From NCBI RefSeq assembly GCF_900111275.1, contig NZ_FOGR01000011.1, positions 62,001 to 126,000 on the forward strand: 64,000 nt of DNA, read 5' to 3'. A model generated the notes under the pieces. The model was given only the letters and a program-made list of their open reading frames with translations, was not told the origin of the DNA and searched no databases. Positions 7,756 to 16,949 of this stretch are shown one piece after another (positions within the stretch are counted from its first letter, which is position 1; the number at the start of each line of letters is the position of its first letter). This DNA is from Rhizobium sp. NFR03. Its GTDB lineage: Bacteria > Pseudomonadota > Alphaproteobacteria > Rhizobiales > Rhizobiaceae. A program made the position numbers and the translations under genes.

Positions 7756-8451
7756 GTGCTGACAACGGTGAGCACACATCCCACCCGCTTCCTGCGGCCG
7801 AAAAGATCGATGTCAGCGATGTCCATGAGCCAAGAACAGATGACCGTGCCGGCAAGTCATGGCGGAGCTTTCCGCATGCGTGCGGGACAGCACGTCCTCA
7901 TCGAAAACACCTACGGAAACCAGGTTACGGATCTCTGGGCGCTGGCCGCGGCAGACGTGTTCGAGACCTCGTCGCTCGACCATACGCGCTCGGTGAACAG
8001 CAACATCTTCTTTGCGAACGGAATGACGCTCATGAGTTCCCGGCGTCGCCCGATGCTGACGATGGTGGCCGATAGCGGTGCGGTGCGCCATGACACACTC
8101 CTGTGCCCCTGCAGCCGCGAGCTCTACCGGGAACTCGGCTGCGCGGAGGATCATCGCAGTTGCAGCGACAATTTCCACGAGGCCCTGTCGACGCTCGATC
8201 TTGCGCTGCCATTCACGCCGGCCTCGCTCAATCTGTTCATGAACGTACCCGTAGCGCCTGACGGTTCGGTCGATCGGCTTCCGCCGGCAACGGTCGCCGG
8301 CGATACCGTCGTGCTGCGGGCCGAGATGGATCTGGTGCTCGTCCTCTCCGCCTGTCCGCAGGATGTCACGCCGATCAATGGCACAGCCCGCACGCCTCGG
8401 GACATCGCGGTCCGTCTTCACGACACGAACCCTGCCGAGGTGACATCATGA
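7756..8451 (+). CDS. DUF1989 family protein (urea carboxylase-associated/carboxyguanidine deiminase-like)
   Basis: A 231-residue protein with DUF1989 features: [13 protein letters not shown] (about residue 55), a cysteine-rich stretch with [13 protein letters not shown] and [13 protein letters not shown], and [14 protein letters not shown]. The cysteines are candidate metal ligands. Paired DUF1989 proteins have been shown to be carboxyguanidine deiminases (CgdAB); here there is one copy and no guanidine carboxylase, so the substrate is probably different. GTG 7756 is supported by GAGG 8 bases upstream; ATG 7810 is the alternative. It overlaps the ABC ATPase by ATGA, so enzyme and importer are made together. 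Confidence 0.78.
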   Translation: MLTTVSTHPTRFLRPKRSMSAMSMSQEQMTVPASHGGAFRMRAGQHVLIENTYGNQVTDLWALAAADVFETSSLDHTRSVNSNIFFANGMTLMSSRRRPMLTMVADSGAVRHDTLLCPCSRELYRELGCAEDHRSCSDNFHEALSTLDLALPFTPASLNLFMNVPVAPDGSVDRLPPATVAGDTVVLRAEMDLVLVLSACPQDVTPINGTARTPRDIAVRLHDTNPAEVTS

Positions 8452-9260
8452 CCCCGCCATTGCTGTCGCTCCGCGAGATCCGCAAGAGCTTCGGAGAGAA
8501 CGAGGTCCTCAAGGGTGTCTCCCTGACGGTGGATGCAGGGGAGGTGGTCTCGATCATCGGGGCCAGCGGCTCGGGAAAGAGCACCTTTCTGCGGTCGATC
8601 AATGCACTGGAGGTCCCGCAGTCCGGCTTCATGAATTTCGAGGATCTGTCCTTCGACTTTCGCCCGGAGTCGCGCTTCTTCCCGACGGCGGCACAGCTTC
8701 AATCGCTGCGGACCCGTGCTGGCATGGTGTTCCAGAGCTATCATCTCTGGCCGCATATGACCGTGCTGGAAAACGTCATCCACGCACCAATCCGCCTTCT
8801 CAGGATCCCGCGCAAGCAGGCCATCGAAGAGGCGGATGCCCTGCTTTCGCGCATCGGTCTCTACGAGAAACGCGGCAGCTATCCATCCCGGCTCTCGGGT
8901 GGACAGCAACAGCGCGTCGCAATCGCTCGCGCGCTCGCCATGAAGCCGCGGCTGATGCTGTTCGACGAGGTCACGTCGGCGCTTGACCCCGAACTCGTCC
9001 ACGAGGTCCTCGTCCTCATGGCCTCGCTCGCCTCCGAGGGCATGACGATGCTGCTGGTCACGCACGAGATCGCATTCGCACGCGATGTCTCGTCCCGGGT
9101 GCTGTTTTTCGACCAGGGCGTCATCGCCGAGGCTGGCCCGCCCGACATTCTGCGCCATCCCGAAAGCGACCGCCTGAAGCAGTTCCTGCACCGCATTCTC
9201 CATAACGAGGTCGTTCAGGCGTCCGCCGCCCTCAGCACGCAGGAAGGACGCCTGTCATGA
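8448..9260 (+). CDS. Amino-acid-type ABC transporter ATP-binding protein (HisP/GlnQ family)
   Basis: A 270-residue ATPase with Walker [10 protein letters not shown] (about residue 43), Q-loop [11 protein letters not shown], signature [15 protein letters not shown], Walker [15 protein letters not shown] and H-loop LLVTHEI. These are typical of polar amino acid importers. Coupled by ATGA to the DUF1989 gene before it and to the permease after it. It powers uptake at the inner membrane of the compound presumably consumed by the neighbouring enzymes. Confidence 0.9.
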   Translation: MTPPLLSLREIRKSFGENEVLKGVSLTVDAGEVVSIIGASGSGKSTFLRSINALEVPQSGFMNFEDLSFDFRPESRFFPTAAQLQSLRTRAGMVFQSYHLWPHMTVLENVIHAPIRLLRIPRKQAIEEADALLSRIGLYEKRGSYPSRLSGGQQQRVAIARALAMKPRLMLFDEVTSALDPELVHEVLVLMASLASEGMTMLLVTHEIAFARDVSSRVLFFDQGVIAEAGPPDILRHPESDRLKQFLHRILHNEVVQASAALSTQEGRLS

Positions 9261-9913
9261 CGTTCGTTCTCGAAGAATTCCAGCTCTACGGCCCGGGCTT
9301 CCTGCAAGCCGCCTGGACGGTGTTCGCACTGACGATCCTGACAATCGTCGTCAGCTGGGCCTGCGGGCTGCTGGCCGCGCTCGCCCAGCGCTCGCGTCTG
9401 AAATCCGTGCGTGCCGTTGCCGGCTTCTACATCTGGTTCATTCGCGGCACGCCGACGCTCATTCAAATCTTCATCATCTATTTCGGTTTGCCGCAGTTCG
9501 GCATCCGGCTGTCGCCGTTCACGGCAGGCGTTCTCGCGCTCGGCATCAACAGCGGCGCCTATATTGCGGAAATCGTCCGCGGCGGCCTGACCGCGATCCC
9601 GTCGGGGCAGAGCGAGTCTGCCCTCGCGCTCGGCTTCAGCCGATCCGAGACGATGCGCACAATCATCCTGCCGCAGGTCTTCCGCATCATCCTGCCGGCC
9701 GTGACCAACGAAGCCATCTCGACATTGAAGAATACGTCGCTCCTGTCGACCATCACCGTCGTCGAGCTGACGCTTTACGCCCAGACCCTCATCGCCGCGA
9801 CCTTCCGCCCCTTCGAATTCTATATCGCGGTCGCCGTCATCTATCTCGTCCTGACAACCGTTCTCACGCTTCTCGCGTCTTGGCTGGAGCGTCATTACGC
9901 CCGTTTGAGCTGA
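9257..9913 (+). CDS. Amino-acid-type ABC transporter permease (HisM/HisQ family)
   Basis: A 218-residue inner-membrane protein with several hydrophobic segments ([20 protein letters not shown], the [18 protein letters not shown] region, [20 protein letters not shown]). The EAA-type cytoplasmic loop [20 protein letters not shown] contacts the ATPase. It is the only permease in the operon, so it probably works as a homodimer. Its start overlaps the ATPase stop by ATGA. Confidence 0.88.
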   Translation: MTFVLEEFQLYGPGFLQAAWTVFALTILTIVVSWACGLLAALAQRSRLKSVRAVAGFYIWFIRGTPTLIQIFIIYFGLPQFGIRLSPFTAGVLALGINSGAYIAEIVRGGLTAIPSGQSESALALGFSRSETMRTIILPQVFRIILPAVTNEAISTLKNTSLLSTITVVELTLYAQTLIAATFRPFEFYIAVAVIYLVLTTVLTLLASWLERHYARLS

Positions 9914-9999
9914 AGCCGGTTCAGGCGTTTTTCCGGCGAGCCTCTTGCTTCGCCGGCGCATTGCAGACCGATACATCAAAGAAAACAAGGGAACTCGAC

Positions 10000-10788
10000 A
10001 TGCTTTTCAAAACGCTTATTGCCGTCACCGCGACGGTCGCCACTCTTGCGATGGGATCGCTGGCCCATGCCGCCGACCTCGAACTGCTGGAGCCGGGCAA
10101 GCTGATGGTCGCCACGGAAGGCACCTACGCACCCTTCAGCATGCGCGCACCCGACGGCACGCTCGACGGCCTTGAGATCCGCGTCATGTCGGAGGTCGCA
10201 AAGCGGCTTAACCTCGAATACACGCCCGTTCTCATCAAGTGGGATTCGCTGCTGGTCGGGCTGCAGGCAGACCAGTATGACGTCATCAGCGCGGCAATGG
10301 ACATCACCGAAGCGCGGCAGAAGCAGGTGACGTTCTCGAACGGCTGGCTGGAATCCGGCGGACGCATCGTCGTCGCCGACCAGTCCGATGTGAAGAGCGC
10401 TGCCGACCTGAAGGGAAAAACGGTTGGCGCGCTCGTCGCCTCCAGCTGGACGAAGATCGCGGAAGACAAGGGTGCGGCCGTCAAGGGTTACAAGGCGGAA
10501 TCGGACGCGATGCAGGATCTCGTCAACGGCAACGTCGATGCCGTCATCACGGATGCGATTGCGGCGGCCTATGCCATCAAGACCGCGAAGATGCCGCTGA
10601 AAATGACCGACGACTATGTCAGCCATGTCCAGAAGGGCTTCGCTTTCAAGATGGGCAAGCCCCATCTCGTCGAGGCCGTGAACAAGGCGCTCGCCGACAT
10701 GGTATCCGATGGCACCTATGCAAAATTGACGACCGATCTCGTTGGCTTCGATCCCACTCCCAAAGACCCGATCAAGACGATCAAGTAG
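10000..10788 (+). CDS. Amino-acid-type ABC transporter substrate-binding protein
   Basis: A 262-residue protein with a cleavable signal peptide (MLFKTLIAV...GSLAHA, cleavage likely before ADLELL). It has the SBP_bac_3 fold: EGTYAPFSMRAPDGTLDGLEI near the mature N-terminus, and GKTVGALVASSWTKIAED in the second lobe. It binds the imported solute in the periplasm. ATG 10000 has AAGGGA upstream. Genes next to it suggest a lactam, cyclic or N-modified amino acid as ligand, which is inference only. Confidence 0.87.
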   Translation: MLFKTLIAVTATVATLAMGSLAHAADLELLEPGKLMVATEGTYAPFSMRAPDGTLDGLEIRVMSEVAKRLNLEYTPVLIKWDSLLVGLQADQYDVISAAMDITEARQKQVTFSNGWLESGGRIVVADQSDVKSAADLKGKTVGALVASSWTKIAEDKGAAVKGYKAESDAMQDLVNGNVDAVITDAIAAAYAIKTAKMPLKMTDDYVSHVQKGFAFKMGKPHLVEAVNKALADMVSDGTYAKLTTDLVGFDPTPKDPIKTIK

Positions 10789-10796
10789 AAACTGCG

Positions 10797-10822
10797 CGGC
10801 GGGCGTCGAACGACGTCCGCCG
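10797..10822. terminator. Hairpin between convergent ABC operons
   Basis: CGGCGGGCGTCG (10797-10808) pairs with CGACGTCCGCCG (10811-10822) with one G-T pair and a very tight loop. It follows the binding-protein stop by 8 bases and lies between converging operons. No T run follows. Confidence 0.5.
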
Positions 10823-10881
10823 AAACTCATGCCGGTCGGATCATGTCACTTGTGGCCGTTCGGCGAAGCGCCCCGCGTGTG

Positions 10882-11658
10882 CTAATTGAGGACGGGCGCG
10901 ACCTCGTGCACGTCTCTCAGGCCGTTGACCGCTTCCTCGAAGAGCATCTGGGAATAAGCATGGTGCGTGACGCCGCGCTGCAGGTCGTCCCTGGTCAGCT
11001 CGTCAACAAAGGTGCCGCGCTGCATGACGAGAACGCGGTCGCACATATGTGCGATCACGGACAGGTCGTGGCTGACGAGCACATAGGTAAGATTGCGCTC
11101 GTCGCGCAGGTCGCAGAGAAGGTTGAGAACCTCGGCCTGGACGGAAACGTCGAGAGCGGACGTCGGTTCATCGAGAAGGAGGATATCCGGCTCGAGCATC
11201 AGGGCGCGGGCGATGGCGACGCGCTGGCGCTGCCCGCCGGAGAGCTGGTGCGGGAAACGGTCCGCAAACGTTTCGGGCAGGCCGACCTGGCGGAGCGCCG
11301 GGCCGACACGATCCCAACCCGGCCCCTTGTTCATGGCTCTGATCGGTTCGGCCAGAACGCGCTGGATGCGATGGCGCGGATGGATGGAGCCATAGGGATC
11401 CTGGAAGACCATCTGGGCCAGCAGCAGCTGTTCGCGCCGGCGGTCGGGATCGACAGCTTCGCCAGCGAGACGGATCGATCCTTCCCAATGGCGGTCGAGA
11501 CCCGCAAGCGAGCGCAGGACGGTCGACTTTCCGCAACCGGACTCCCCGACGATCCCGAGCGTTTCGCCTTTGCCCACCGAGAACGATACCGATTTGACGA
11601 CCTGCGTGCGGGCCGGGCCCTGCCCGAAGGAGACGGAAAGATTTTCGACATCGATCAT
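10882..11658 (-). CDS. Dipeptide/oligosaccharide-type ABC transporter ATP-binding protein (DppF-like)
   Basis: A 258-residue ATPase: Walker A GESGCGKST, Q-loop FQDPYGSIHPR, signature [15 protein letters not shown], Walker [13 protein letters not shown] and H-loop LVSHDLSVI. This is the PepT/Opp branch, which also imports oligosaccharides and nickel. It is the last gene of a five-gene minus-strand operon and overlaps the preceding ATPase by four bases. It lacks much of the C-terminal extension common in DppF. Confidence 0.88.
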   Translation of the reverse strand: MIDVENLSVSFGQGPARTQVVKSVSFSVGKGETLGIVGESGCGKSTVLRSLAGLDRHWEGSIRLAGEAVDPDRRREQLLLAQMVFQDPYGSIHPRHRIQRVLAEPIRAMNKGPGWDRVGPALRQVGLPETFADRFPHQLSGGQRQRVAIARALMLEPDILLLDEPTSALDVSVQAEVLNLLCDLRDERNLTYVLVSHDLSVIAHMCDRVLVMQRGTFVDELTRDDLQRGVTHHAYSQMLFEEAVNGLRDVHEVAPVLN

Positions 11659-12497
11659 AGCGTGCTTCCGGCTTGGTTGATGGCTTGACGATCGAGAACC
11701 TGCAAACGGGAAACGGGATGTTTCGGGTCCGGCATGGCGGCGATCAGCCCCCTCGTATAGGGGTGCTTCGCGTCTTCGAGCTTCGTCAGCGTTTCCACGA
11801 CGCGCCCCTGATACATCACCAGCACCCGCTCGCAGAACGTGGCGACCATGCGGATATCGTGACTGATGAGCAGCAGCGCGGAGTTGTTTTCCCGCACAAG
11901 CTCGTCGAGCAGCCGCAGCACATCGCCGCGCACGCTGACATCGAGGGCCGAGGTCGGTTCGTCCGCGATCACGAGCCGGGGTTTGGAGAGGAGCATCATG
12001 GCAATCATGACGCGCTGGCCCATGCCGCCGGAGATCTGGTGCGGGTAGAGCGCCATCGTCCGCTCGACATCGGCGATGCGGACGCGGCCGAGCATATCGG
12101 CGGCAAGCGCGTAGGCATCTTTCCGGCTGATCTTCTGGTGCAGCGTTGCGGCTTCGGCCACCTGCTTGCCGACGGTCAGGACCGGATTAAGCGAATAGCG
12201 CGGGTCCTGCATGATCAGCGCCATGCGATTGCCCCGCAGCCCGCGCATCGCCTTCTCGCTGCGCGTCAGAAGTGGCGCGCCTTCGAAATTCATGGTCGCC
12301 GCCTCGATCCGCGCTGCGGGCGGCAGCAGGCGCATGACCGCGCGGCCGAGCGTCGATTTGCCCGAGCCGGACTCCCCGACGATGCCAACCCGCTCGGCGC
12401 CCACCGTCAGGCTGACGCTGTTGACGGCCGGGATCTTCGCGCGCCCGAAGCGGACCGATAGATCCCGGATCTCGAGGATGGGTTGATCAACGGGCAT
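11655..12497 (-). CDS. Dipeptide/oligosaccharide-type ABC transporter ATP-binding protein (DppD-like)
   Basis: A 280-residue ATPase beginning [18 protein letters not shown], with Walker [13 protein letters not shown]-loop [11 protein letters not shown], signature [15 protein letters not shown] and Walker [16 protein letters not shown] 12497 gives an 11-base overlap with the permease gene; the frame continues upstream to 12548 but those codons would lie fully inside the permease gene. Together with the ATPase at 10882 it forms the heterodimeric motor of the importer. Confidence 0.87.
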   Translation of the reverse strand: MPVDQPILEIRDLSVRFGRAKIPAVNSVSLTVGAERVGIVGESGSGKSTLGRAVMRLLPPAARIEAATMNFEGAPLLTRSEKAMRGLRGNRMALIMQDPRYSLNPVLTVGKQVAEAATLHQKISRKDAYALAADMLGRVRIADVERTMALYPHQISGGMGQRVMIAMMLLSKPRLVIADEPTSALDVSVRGDVLRLLDELVRENNSALLLISHDIRMVATFCERVLVMYQGRVVETLTKLEDAKHPYTRGLIAAMPDPKHPVSRLQVLDRQAINQAGSTL

Positions 12498-13386
12498 GGC
12501 GGGGATCCAGTATGTCGCGGAGCGTATCGCCCACGAGATTGAAGGCAAGGCTCGTGATCAGGATGGCAAGGCCGGGCATGACCGCGACCCACCAGTTGTC
12601 CAGCATGAACTTGCGCCCGTTGGAAATCATCGCGCCCCATTCGGGTGCCGGCGGCTGCGCGCCGAGGCCGAGGAAGCCAAGCGCGGCGGCCGTAAGAATG
12701 ATGCCGGCCATGCTGAGTGTGAGCCGGACGACCACGGATGGAATGCACATGGGCGCGATGTAGAGCAACAACAGGCGCGTGCGCGACGCGCCGTAGAGCC
12801 TCGCGGCAGCCACATAGTCCGTGTTGCGCACGATCAATGTTTCGGCCCTCGCCAGACGCGCAATGGGCGGCCAGCCGGTGAGCGAGATGGCGATGATGGC
12901 GGTGTTCAGCCCGGCGCCCAGCGCTGCGGCAAAGGCCAGCGCGAGAATGAGCGACGGGAAACTCAGGACGACATCCGTCGCACGCATCAGGATCGCATCG
13001 GTGCGCCCGCCGACGAAGCCGGCAACGATGCCGATGAGAAGCCCGATGGGACCGATGATCAGCGAGACCGCGAGCACCGTCTGGATTGTGATCCGCGTGC
13101 CGTAGATAAGGCGGGACAGGATATCCCGGCCGAACTCGTCGGTTCCGGCCCAGTGCGCTGCACTCGGCGGTTGAAGCGCCTGCGCGAGATTCTGGGACGT
13201 CGCACTGTAGGGCGCGATCCACGGCGCCAGGATGGCAACGATCACGAGGAAGAGAAGCACCGCGAAGCCGAACATGCCGAGCGGCTCGTCTGCCAGCTTG
13301 ACGACGAAGGTCCTGAGGCTGCCGGCAAAGCGGCTGGCAGGCCCCTGCGCTGACGGCGGAGGTGCAAGAATATCACCCGCGCTCAT
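12487..13386 (-). CDS. Dipeptide/oligosaccharide-type ABC transporter permease (DppC-like)
   Basis: A 299-residue inner-membrane protein. After a 30-residue cytoplasmic lead comes the first hydrophobic segment (GFAVLLFLVIVAILAPW). The DppC hallmark HWAGTDEFGRDILSRLIYGT lies in the following loop, then four to five more membrane segments and the EAA loop ARLYGASRTRLLLLYIAP. It overlaps the upstream permease by four bases. Confidence 0.89.
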   Translation of the reverse strand: MSAGDILAPPPSAQGPASRFAGSLRTFVVKLADEPLGMFGFAVLLFLVIVAILAPWIAPYSATSQNLAQALQPPSAAHWAGTDEFGRDILSRLIYGTRITIQTVLAVSLIIGPIGLLIGIVAGFVGGRTDAILMRATDVVLSFPSLILALAFAAALGAGLNTAIIAISLTGWPPIARLARAETLIVRNTDYVAAARLYGASRTRLLLLYIAPMCIPSVVVRLTLSMAGIILTAAALGFLGLGAQPPAPEWGAMISNGRKFMLDNWWVAVMPGLAILITSLAFNLVGDTLRDILDPRHAR

Positions 13387-14411
13387 GCCGTCACCTCGCG
13401 GGTACGGGGATCGAACACCAGATAGGCCAGATCCGACAGGAAATTGAGGAGCATGAAGATCAATCCAATGATGAGAGTGCCCGCCAGGATCGCGTTCATA
13501 TCGCCGGTCATCAGTGCGTTCGTCATGTACTGGCCGATGCCGGGCCAGGAGAACACGATCTCCGTCACGACGGCGCCTTCCAGCAGTCCGCCATAGGAAA
13601 TGGCAAGGACGGTGATGAGCTGGACCGCGATATTTGGCAGGAGATGACCGGTAACGATGCGCATGCTGGATGCGCCCTTGGCGCGGGCTGCAATCACATA
13701 GTCCTGATTGAGTTGCTCCAGCGTGAAGCTCCGGGTCATGCGCGTGATGTAGGCCATGGCGGAATAGGCGAGGATGCAGGCAGGCAGGATGATGTGGTGG
13801 ACAGCGTTCCAGAACACCTCCGTATCGCCGGCCAGAAGACTATCCACCAGCAGCAGGCCGGTGCGTGGCTCGACGAGACCTTCGAGATAGACGTCTACCC
13901 GCCCCGGACTGCCGACCCATTGGAGACCCGCATAAAAGATCACGAGGCCGACGATGCCGAACCAGAAGACCGGGATCGAGTGGCCGACGAGGGAGATGAC
14001 GCGCGTGAACTTGTCGATCCAGGTGTCGCGGAAGAAGGCCGCGGTCATGCCCAGCGGCACCCCGACGAGCGTCGAGAGGATGACGGCAAGCGTCGCCAGT
14101 TCGAGCGTTGCGGGAAAGGCCTGCGCCAAATCCTGCAGAACCGGGTTGCCCGTCAGGATGGCGGTTCCCAGATCGCCGTGCAGGAGCGAGGTGAGGTAAA
14201 GCCAGAACTGGTGGTAAACCGGAAGGTCGAGCCCGAGCCGTGCGCGCATGGCCTGATAGGCGGCGGGATCGGCCAGCTCCCCGACGATCGCCCCGACGGG
14301 ATCGGTCGGAAGGATCCGACCGATCACGAAGGTGACGACGAGCAGGACGAACAGGCTGAGCAACAGCTGGCCGAGCCGCTTGCCAAGCTCGATGAGGGTG
14401 AACTCTTTCAT
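13383..14411 (-). CDS. Dipeptide/oligosaccharide-type ABC transporter permease (DppB-like)
   Basis: A 342-residue inner-membrane protein with an N-terminal membrane helix (GQLLLSLFVLLVVTFVIGRI) followed by a long periplasmic loop and the binding-protein-dependent transport domain. The EAA loop AARAKGASSMRIVTGHLLPN is visible. It forms the channel with the DppC-like partner. The start lies 16 bases downstream of the binding-protein stop. Confidence 0.89.
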   Translation of the reverse strand: MKEFTLIELGKRLGQLLLSLFVLLVVTFVIGRILPTDPVGAIVGELADPAAYQAMRARLGLDLPVYHQFWLYLTSLLHGDLGTAILTGNPVLQDLAQAFPATLELATLAVILSTLVGVPLGMTAAFFRDTWIDKFTRVISLVGHSIPVFWFGIVGLVIFYAGLQWVGSPGRVDVYLEGLVEPRTGLLLVDSLLAGDTEVFWNAVHHIILPACILAYSAMAYITRMTRSFTLEQLNQDYVIAARAKGASSMRIVTGHLLPNIAVQLITVLAISYGGLLEGAVVTEIVFSWPGIGQYMTNALMTGDMNAILAGTLIIGLIFMLLNFLSDLAYLVFDPRTREVTA

Positions 14412-14427
14412 GAGACGATCGCCTTCG

Positions 14428-16029
14428 TCACGGGGCGTCTGTCTTGGTGACGGCTTCGATGCGTGTCAGGGACCAGGGGTGGCCGCTATATCCCTTGACG
14501 CGCCCGCTGACGACAATCGGCTCGAAACGCTCGAACATCGGCAGAACCGCCGGCTTCAGCGCGATGAACTTTTCCTGGATTTGCCGGACGAGATCGAGAC
14601 GCTTCGCATCGTCGCGTTCCCGGTTTGCCTGTTCGCGCAGCGCATTGAGGTCCGGAATGTCCCAGGCCGAGCGCCAGACGAAGTTGCCGGCATTGTTGGC
14701 CTCCTTGGCATTGTTCGGGTTCGACGCGAAATTGTCGAGAGAGCCTAGCGCCGTCGGCATGAAGGAGCCGGTCTGTGGAAGAAGGAGATCGAAATCGCGG
14801 GCCCGGTGAGCCGCGACGATATCCGCGCCGTTGCCCTGCTGGATCGTGACGGTGATGCCGATTTCGGCAAGACTTGCCTGGATCGCTGTCGCCATATCGA
14901 CACGCGGCGTCTGGGAAATCGTCTTCAGCGTCAGCGAGAGGCCGTTGGGGTATCCGGCATCGGCGAGGAGTTTCTTGGCCTTTTCGGGCTGGAACGACCA
15001 GTCGGGATTGGCGATGGCGCCTGCCCAGTCTTCCGGTACGGGCACGTTTCTCCACCGGCCGTAGGAGCCGAGGATCGTATCGGCGATGCCTTTGTAGTTG
15101 ATGCCGTAGGCGATGGCTTCGCGAACCTCGGGCTTGGCAAGAGCCTCGCGCCCGGCGTTCATCGCCAGCACATAGTATCCGCCGGTCTTCACCTGATCGA
15201 TGACGAAGCCCGTCTTCGTCTCGAAGGTCCGGACGTCGGCGGCCGTCAGCGCGTTGGCGATATCGATGTCGCCGCGCTCCAGCATCAGGCGGGCGGCCTG
15301 GCTTTCGGGCACATGCCGCATGACGATGCGACGAATGGCCGGCGCGCCGGCGCGGTAATCCTTGTTGGCCTCGAGCAGGACGATGTCGTTCGGCGTCCAG
15401 CGGCGCAGGGTGTAGGGACCTGAACCGGCAGCCGTCGTGCGCAGCCATTCATTGCCGTAATCGCCGTTCTTCACGTGCTTTTCGACCTCGACGCTATCGA
15501 CGACGCTCGAAACACCCATGGCGAGGCGATAGAGAAGCGCTTCGGGAATGACCTTGTCGGTCAGTTCGATGCGGAATGTCTTGTCATCGATGGCGGACAC
15601 GAGTCCTTCGATGTTGTCGGCCGTGTAGCCGGCGGTCTTGTAGTTCGTCGCAGCCGACTGATCGAGCTTCAGGAGACGGACGATCGAGAAGACCACATCT
15701 TTCGCCGTCACGGGATTCCCGGAGGTGAAGGTGGCGTCGCGCAGCTTGAAGGTGATGCCCTTGTCATCGACGCTCCAGCTTTCGGCAAGCTGCGGCTTGA
15801 TCTTGTAGCCGTCCGCCTGGTCCGAGAAGACGAGGCGATCATAGGTGTTGGCAAGGATCTCCTGCGTCTTCACCTCTGTTCCCTGCTGGGGATCGAGGGA
15901 CAGGACCTGCGCGAGGGAGGTTCCGATGATCAACTGATCGTTCGGGGTTTCCGCAAATGCGGCCGTGGCACTGCCGACGAGAACGGCGACCGTCGTTCCC
16001 ATCAGAAGCGTTGAACAAAATGGCTTCAT
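14428..16029 (-). CDS. Dipeptide/oligosaccharide-type ABC substrate-binding protein (SBP_bac_5)
   Basis: A 533-residue periplasmic protein with signal peptide (MKPFCSTLLMGTTVAVLVGS...AFA^ETPND). SBP_bac_5 traits include the domain start region VLSLDPQQGTEVKTQEILANTYDRLV and PQLAESWSVDDKGITFKLRD. It is the first gene of the operon, preceded by GAGGAATT. It faces the GntR gene at 16171 across about 140 bases containing ATGTCRTAY-type motifs. The UxuA-like and GH1 genes on the other side point to sugar-derived ligands rather than peptides, but this is inference. Confidence 0.87.
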   Translation of the reverse strand: MKPFCSTLLMGTTVAVLVGSATAAFAETPNDQLIIGTSLAQVLSLDPQQGTEVKTQEILANTYDRLVFSDQADGYKIKPQLAESWSVDDKGITFKLRDATFTSGNPVTAKDVVFSIVRLLKLDQSAATNYKTAGYTADNIEGLVSAIDDKTFRIELTDKVIPEALLYRLAMGVSSVVDSVEVEKHVKNGDYGNEWLRTTAAGSGPYTLRRWTPNDIVLLEANKDYRAGAPAIRRIVMRHVPESQAARLMLERGDIDIANALTAADVRTFETKTGFVIDQVKTGGYYVLAMNAGREALAKPEVREAIAYGINYKGIADTILGSYGRWRNVPVPEDWAGAIANPDWSFQPEKAKKLLADAGYPNGLSLTLKTISQTPRVDMATAIQASLAEIGITVTIQQGNGADIVAAHRARDFDLLLPQTGSFMPTALGSLDNFASNPNNAKEANNAGNFVWRSAWDIPDLNALREQANRERDDAKRLDLVRQIQEKFIALKPAVLPMFERFEPIVVSGRVKGYSGHPWSLTRIEAVTKTDAP

Positions 16030-16066
16030 CGAAATTCCTCCCCGGATGTCAATTAAGACGTAGCGT

Positions 16067-16132
16067 GATATGTCGTATGATGAATATGGCGTTTTTTAGA
16101 AAGTCGCAATAGCAAGCTGTAAAATGTGATAC
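16067..16132. promoter_or_regulatory. Candidate GntR operators in divergent ABC/GntR promoter region
   Basis: ATGTCGTAT (16070-16078) and ATGTGATAC (16124-16132) are one- or two-mismatch relatives of ATGTCATAC, which occurs as an inverted pair at 16919-16949 in front of the next gene. They lie 41 bases upstream of the binding-protein start and 39 bases upstream of the GntR start. The repetition around the regulator gene suggests autoregulation plus control of both flanking units. Confidence 0.45.
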
Positions 16133-16170
16133 CCGCTTTGCAAGATAGCGGGGCGCGAGGGGACTGGACA

Positions 16171-16875
16171 ATGAAGATCGTATCGAACCGCAGGCCGCGC
16201 CTCGCACAGGGCGTCATCGACGAATTGAACCGCCAGATCGGGATGGGCGTGCTGTCGCCGGGTTCCCAGTTGCCGACGGAACCTCAGCTGGAACGGCAAT
16301 TCTCCGTCAGCCGAACGGTGGTGCGCGAAGCGATCGCCGAATTGCGCGCTGCCGGTCTGGTCACGCCGATCCAGGGCAAGGGCATGTTCGTCACGGATGC
16401 CATGAGCCGGACGTCGGTCGTTCTCACGCCCGTCGAACTGGAAAGCGTTCCGCAGACGCTCGAACTCATCGAGTTTCGAATGGGTGTTGAGGTCGAAGCC
16501 GCTGGAATCGCTGCACATAGGCGCTCTGCTTCGCAAGAGGAGGCTATTCGTCTGGCCCATCAGGAGATGGCAAAACGGGTCGATGTCGGCGAGTCGACCG
16601 TGGAACACGATTTTCTTTTCCACCGTGCCGTCGCGACCGCCACCAACAACCGGTATTTCACCGAAGCGCTCAATCGCTACGGCCAGAGATCCATCCCTCG
16701 TGGCCAGTTTCCGACGCTTCCCGATGCCAACAGCAAGACGTATCTTGCGGGTGTCCTGGCCGAGCACGAACGTGTTCTCGACGCAATTTCCGATCAGGAT
16801 CCGGAACTGGCGCGGGTTGCCATGCGGGACCATCTGGTCGCAAGTCAGAAAAGATACCGGCGTCTCGCGCGATGA
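16171..16875 (+). CDS. GntR family regulator, FadR/FCD type
   Basis: A 234-residue protein beginning MKIVSNRRPRLAQGVIDELN. The winged helix includes QLPTEPQLERQFSVSRTVV; the C-terminal FCD domain includes HDFLFHRAVATATNNRYF and RVAMRDHLVASQKRY, with candidate metal histidines. ATG 16171 is chosen over the ATG at 16126 because it has GAGGGGA just upstream and matches family N-termini. FCD regulators next to uronate genes (UxuR, ExuR type) respond to sugar acids, consistent with the UxuA-like gene downstream. Confidence 0.86.
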   Translation: MKIVSNRRPRLAQGVIDELNRQIGMGVLSPGSQLPTEPQLERQFSVSRTVVREAIAELRAAGLVTPIQGKGMFVTDAMSRTSVVLTPVELESVPQTLELIEFRMGVEVEAAGIAAHRRSASQEEAIRLAHQEMAKRVDVGESTVEHDFLFHRAVATATNNRYFTEALNRYGQRSIPRGQFPTLPDANSKTYLAGVLAEHERVLDAISDQDPELARVAMRDHLVASQKRYRRLAR

Positions 16876-16918
16876 ACCTCGCGATCTCCCTCCCTCGACA
16901 AGGCCAATAATTCATATT

Positions 16919-16949
16919 ATGTCATACTACATCTAGGAGGGTATGACAT
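16919..16949. promoter_or_regulatory. Inverted repeat ATGTCATAC/GTATGACAT enclosing the ribosome site of the UxuA-like gene
   Basis: ATGTCATAC (16919-16927) and GTATGACAT (16941-16949) are perfect 9-base inverted repeats. The 13-base spacer contains AGGAGG and the right arm runs into the ATG at 16948. As DNA it may be a GntR operator pair; as RNA it could form a hairpin with the Shine-Dalgarno sequence in the loop and the start codon in the stem. Related half sites occur at 16070 and 16124. Confidence 0.5.
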
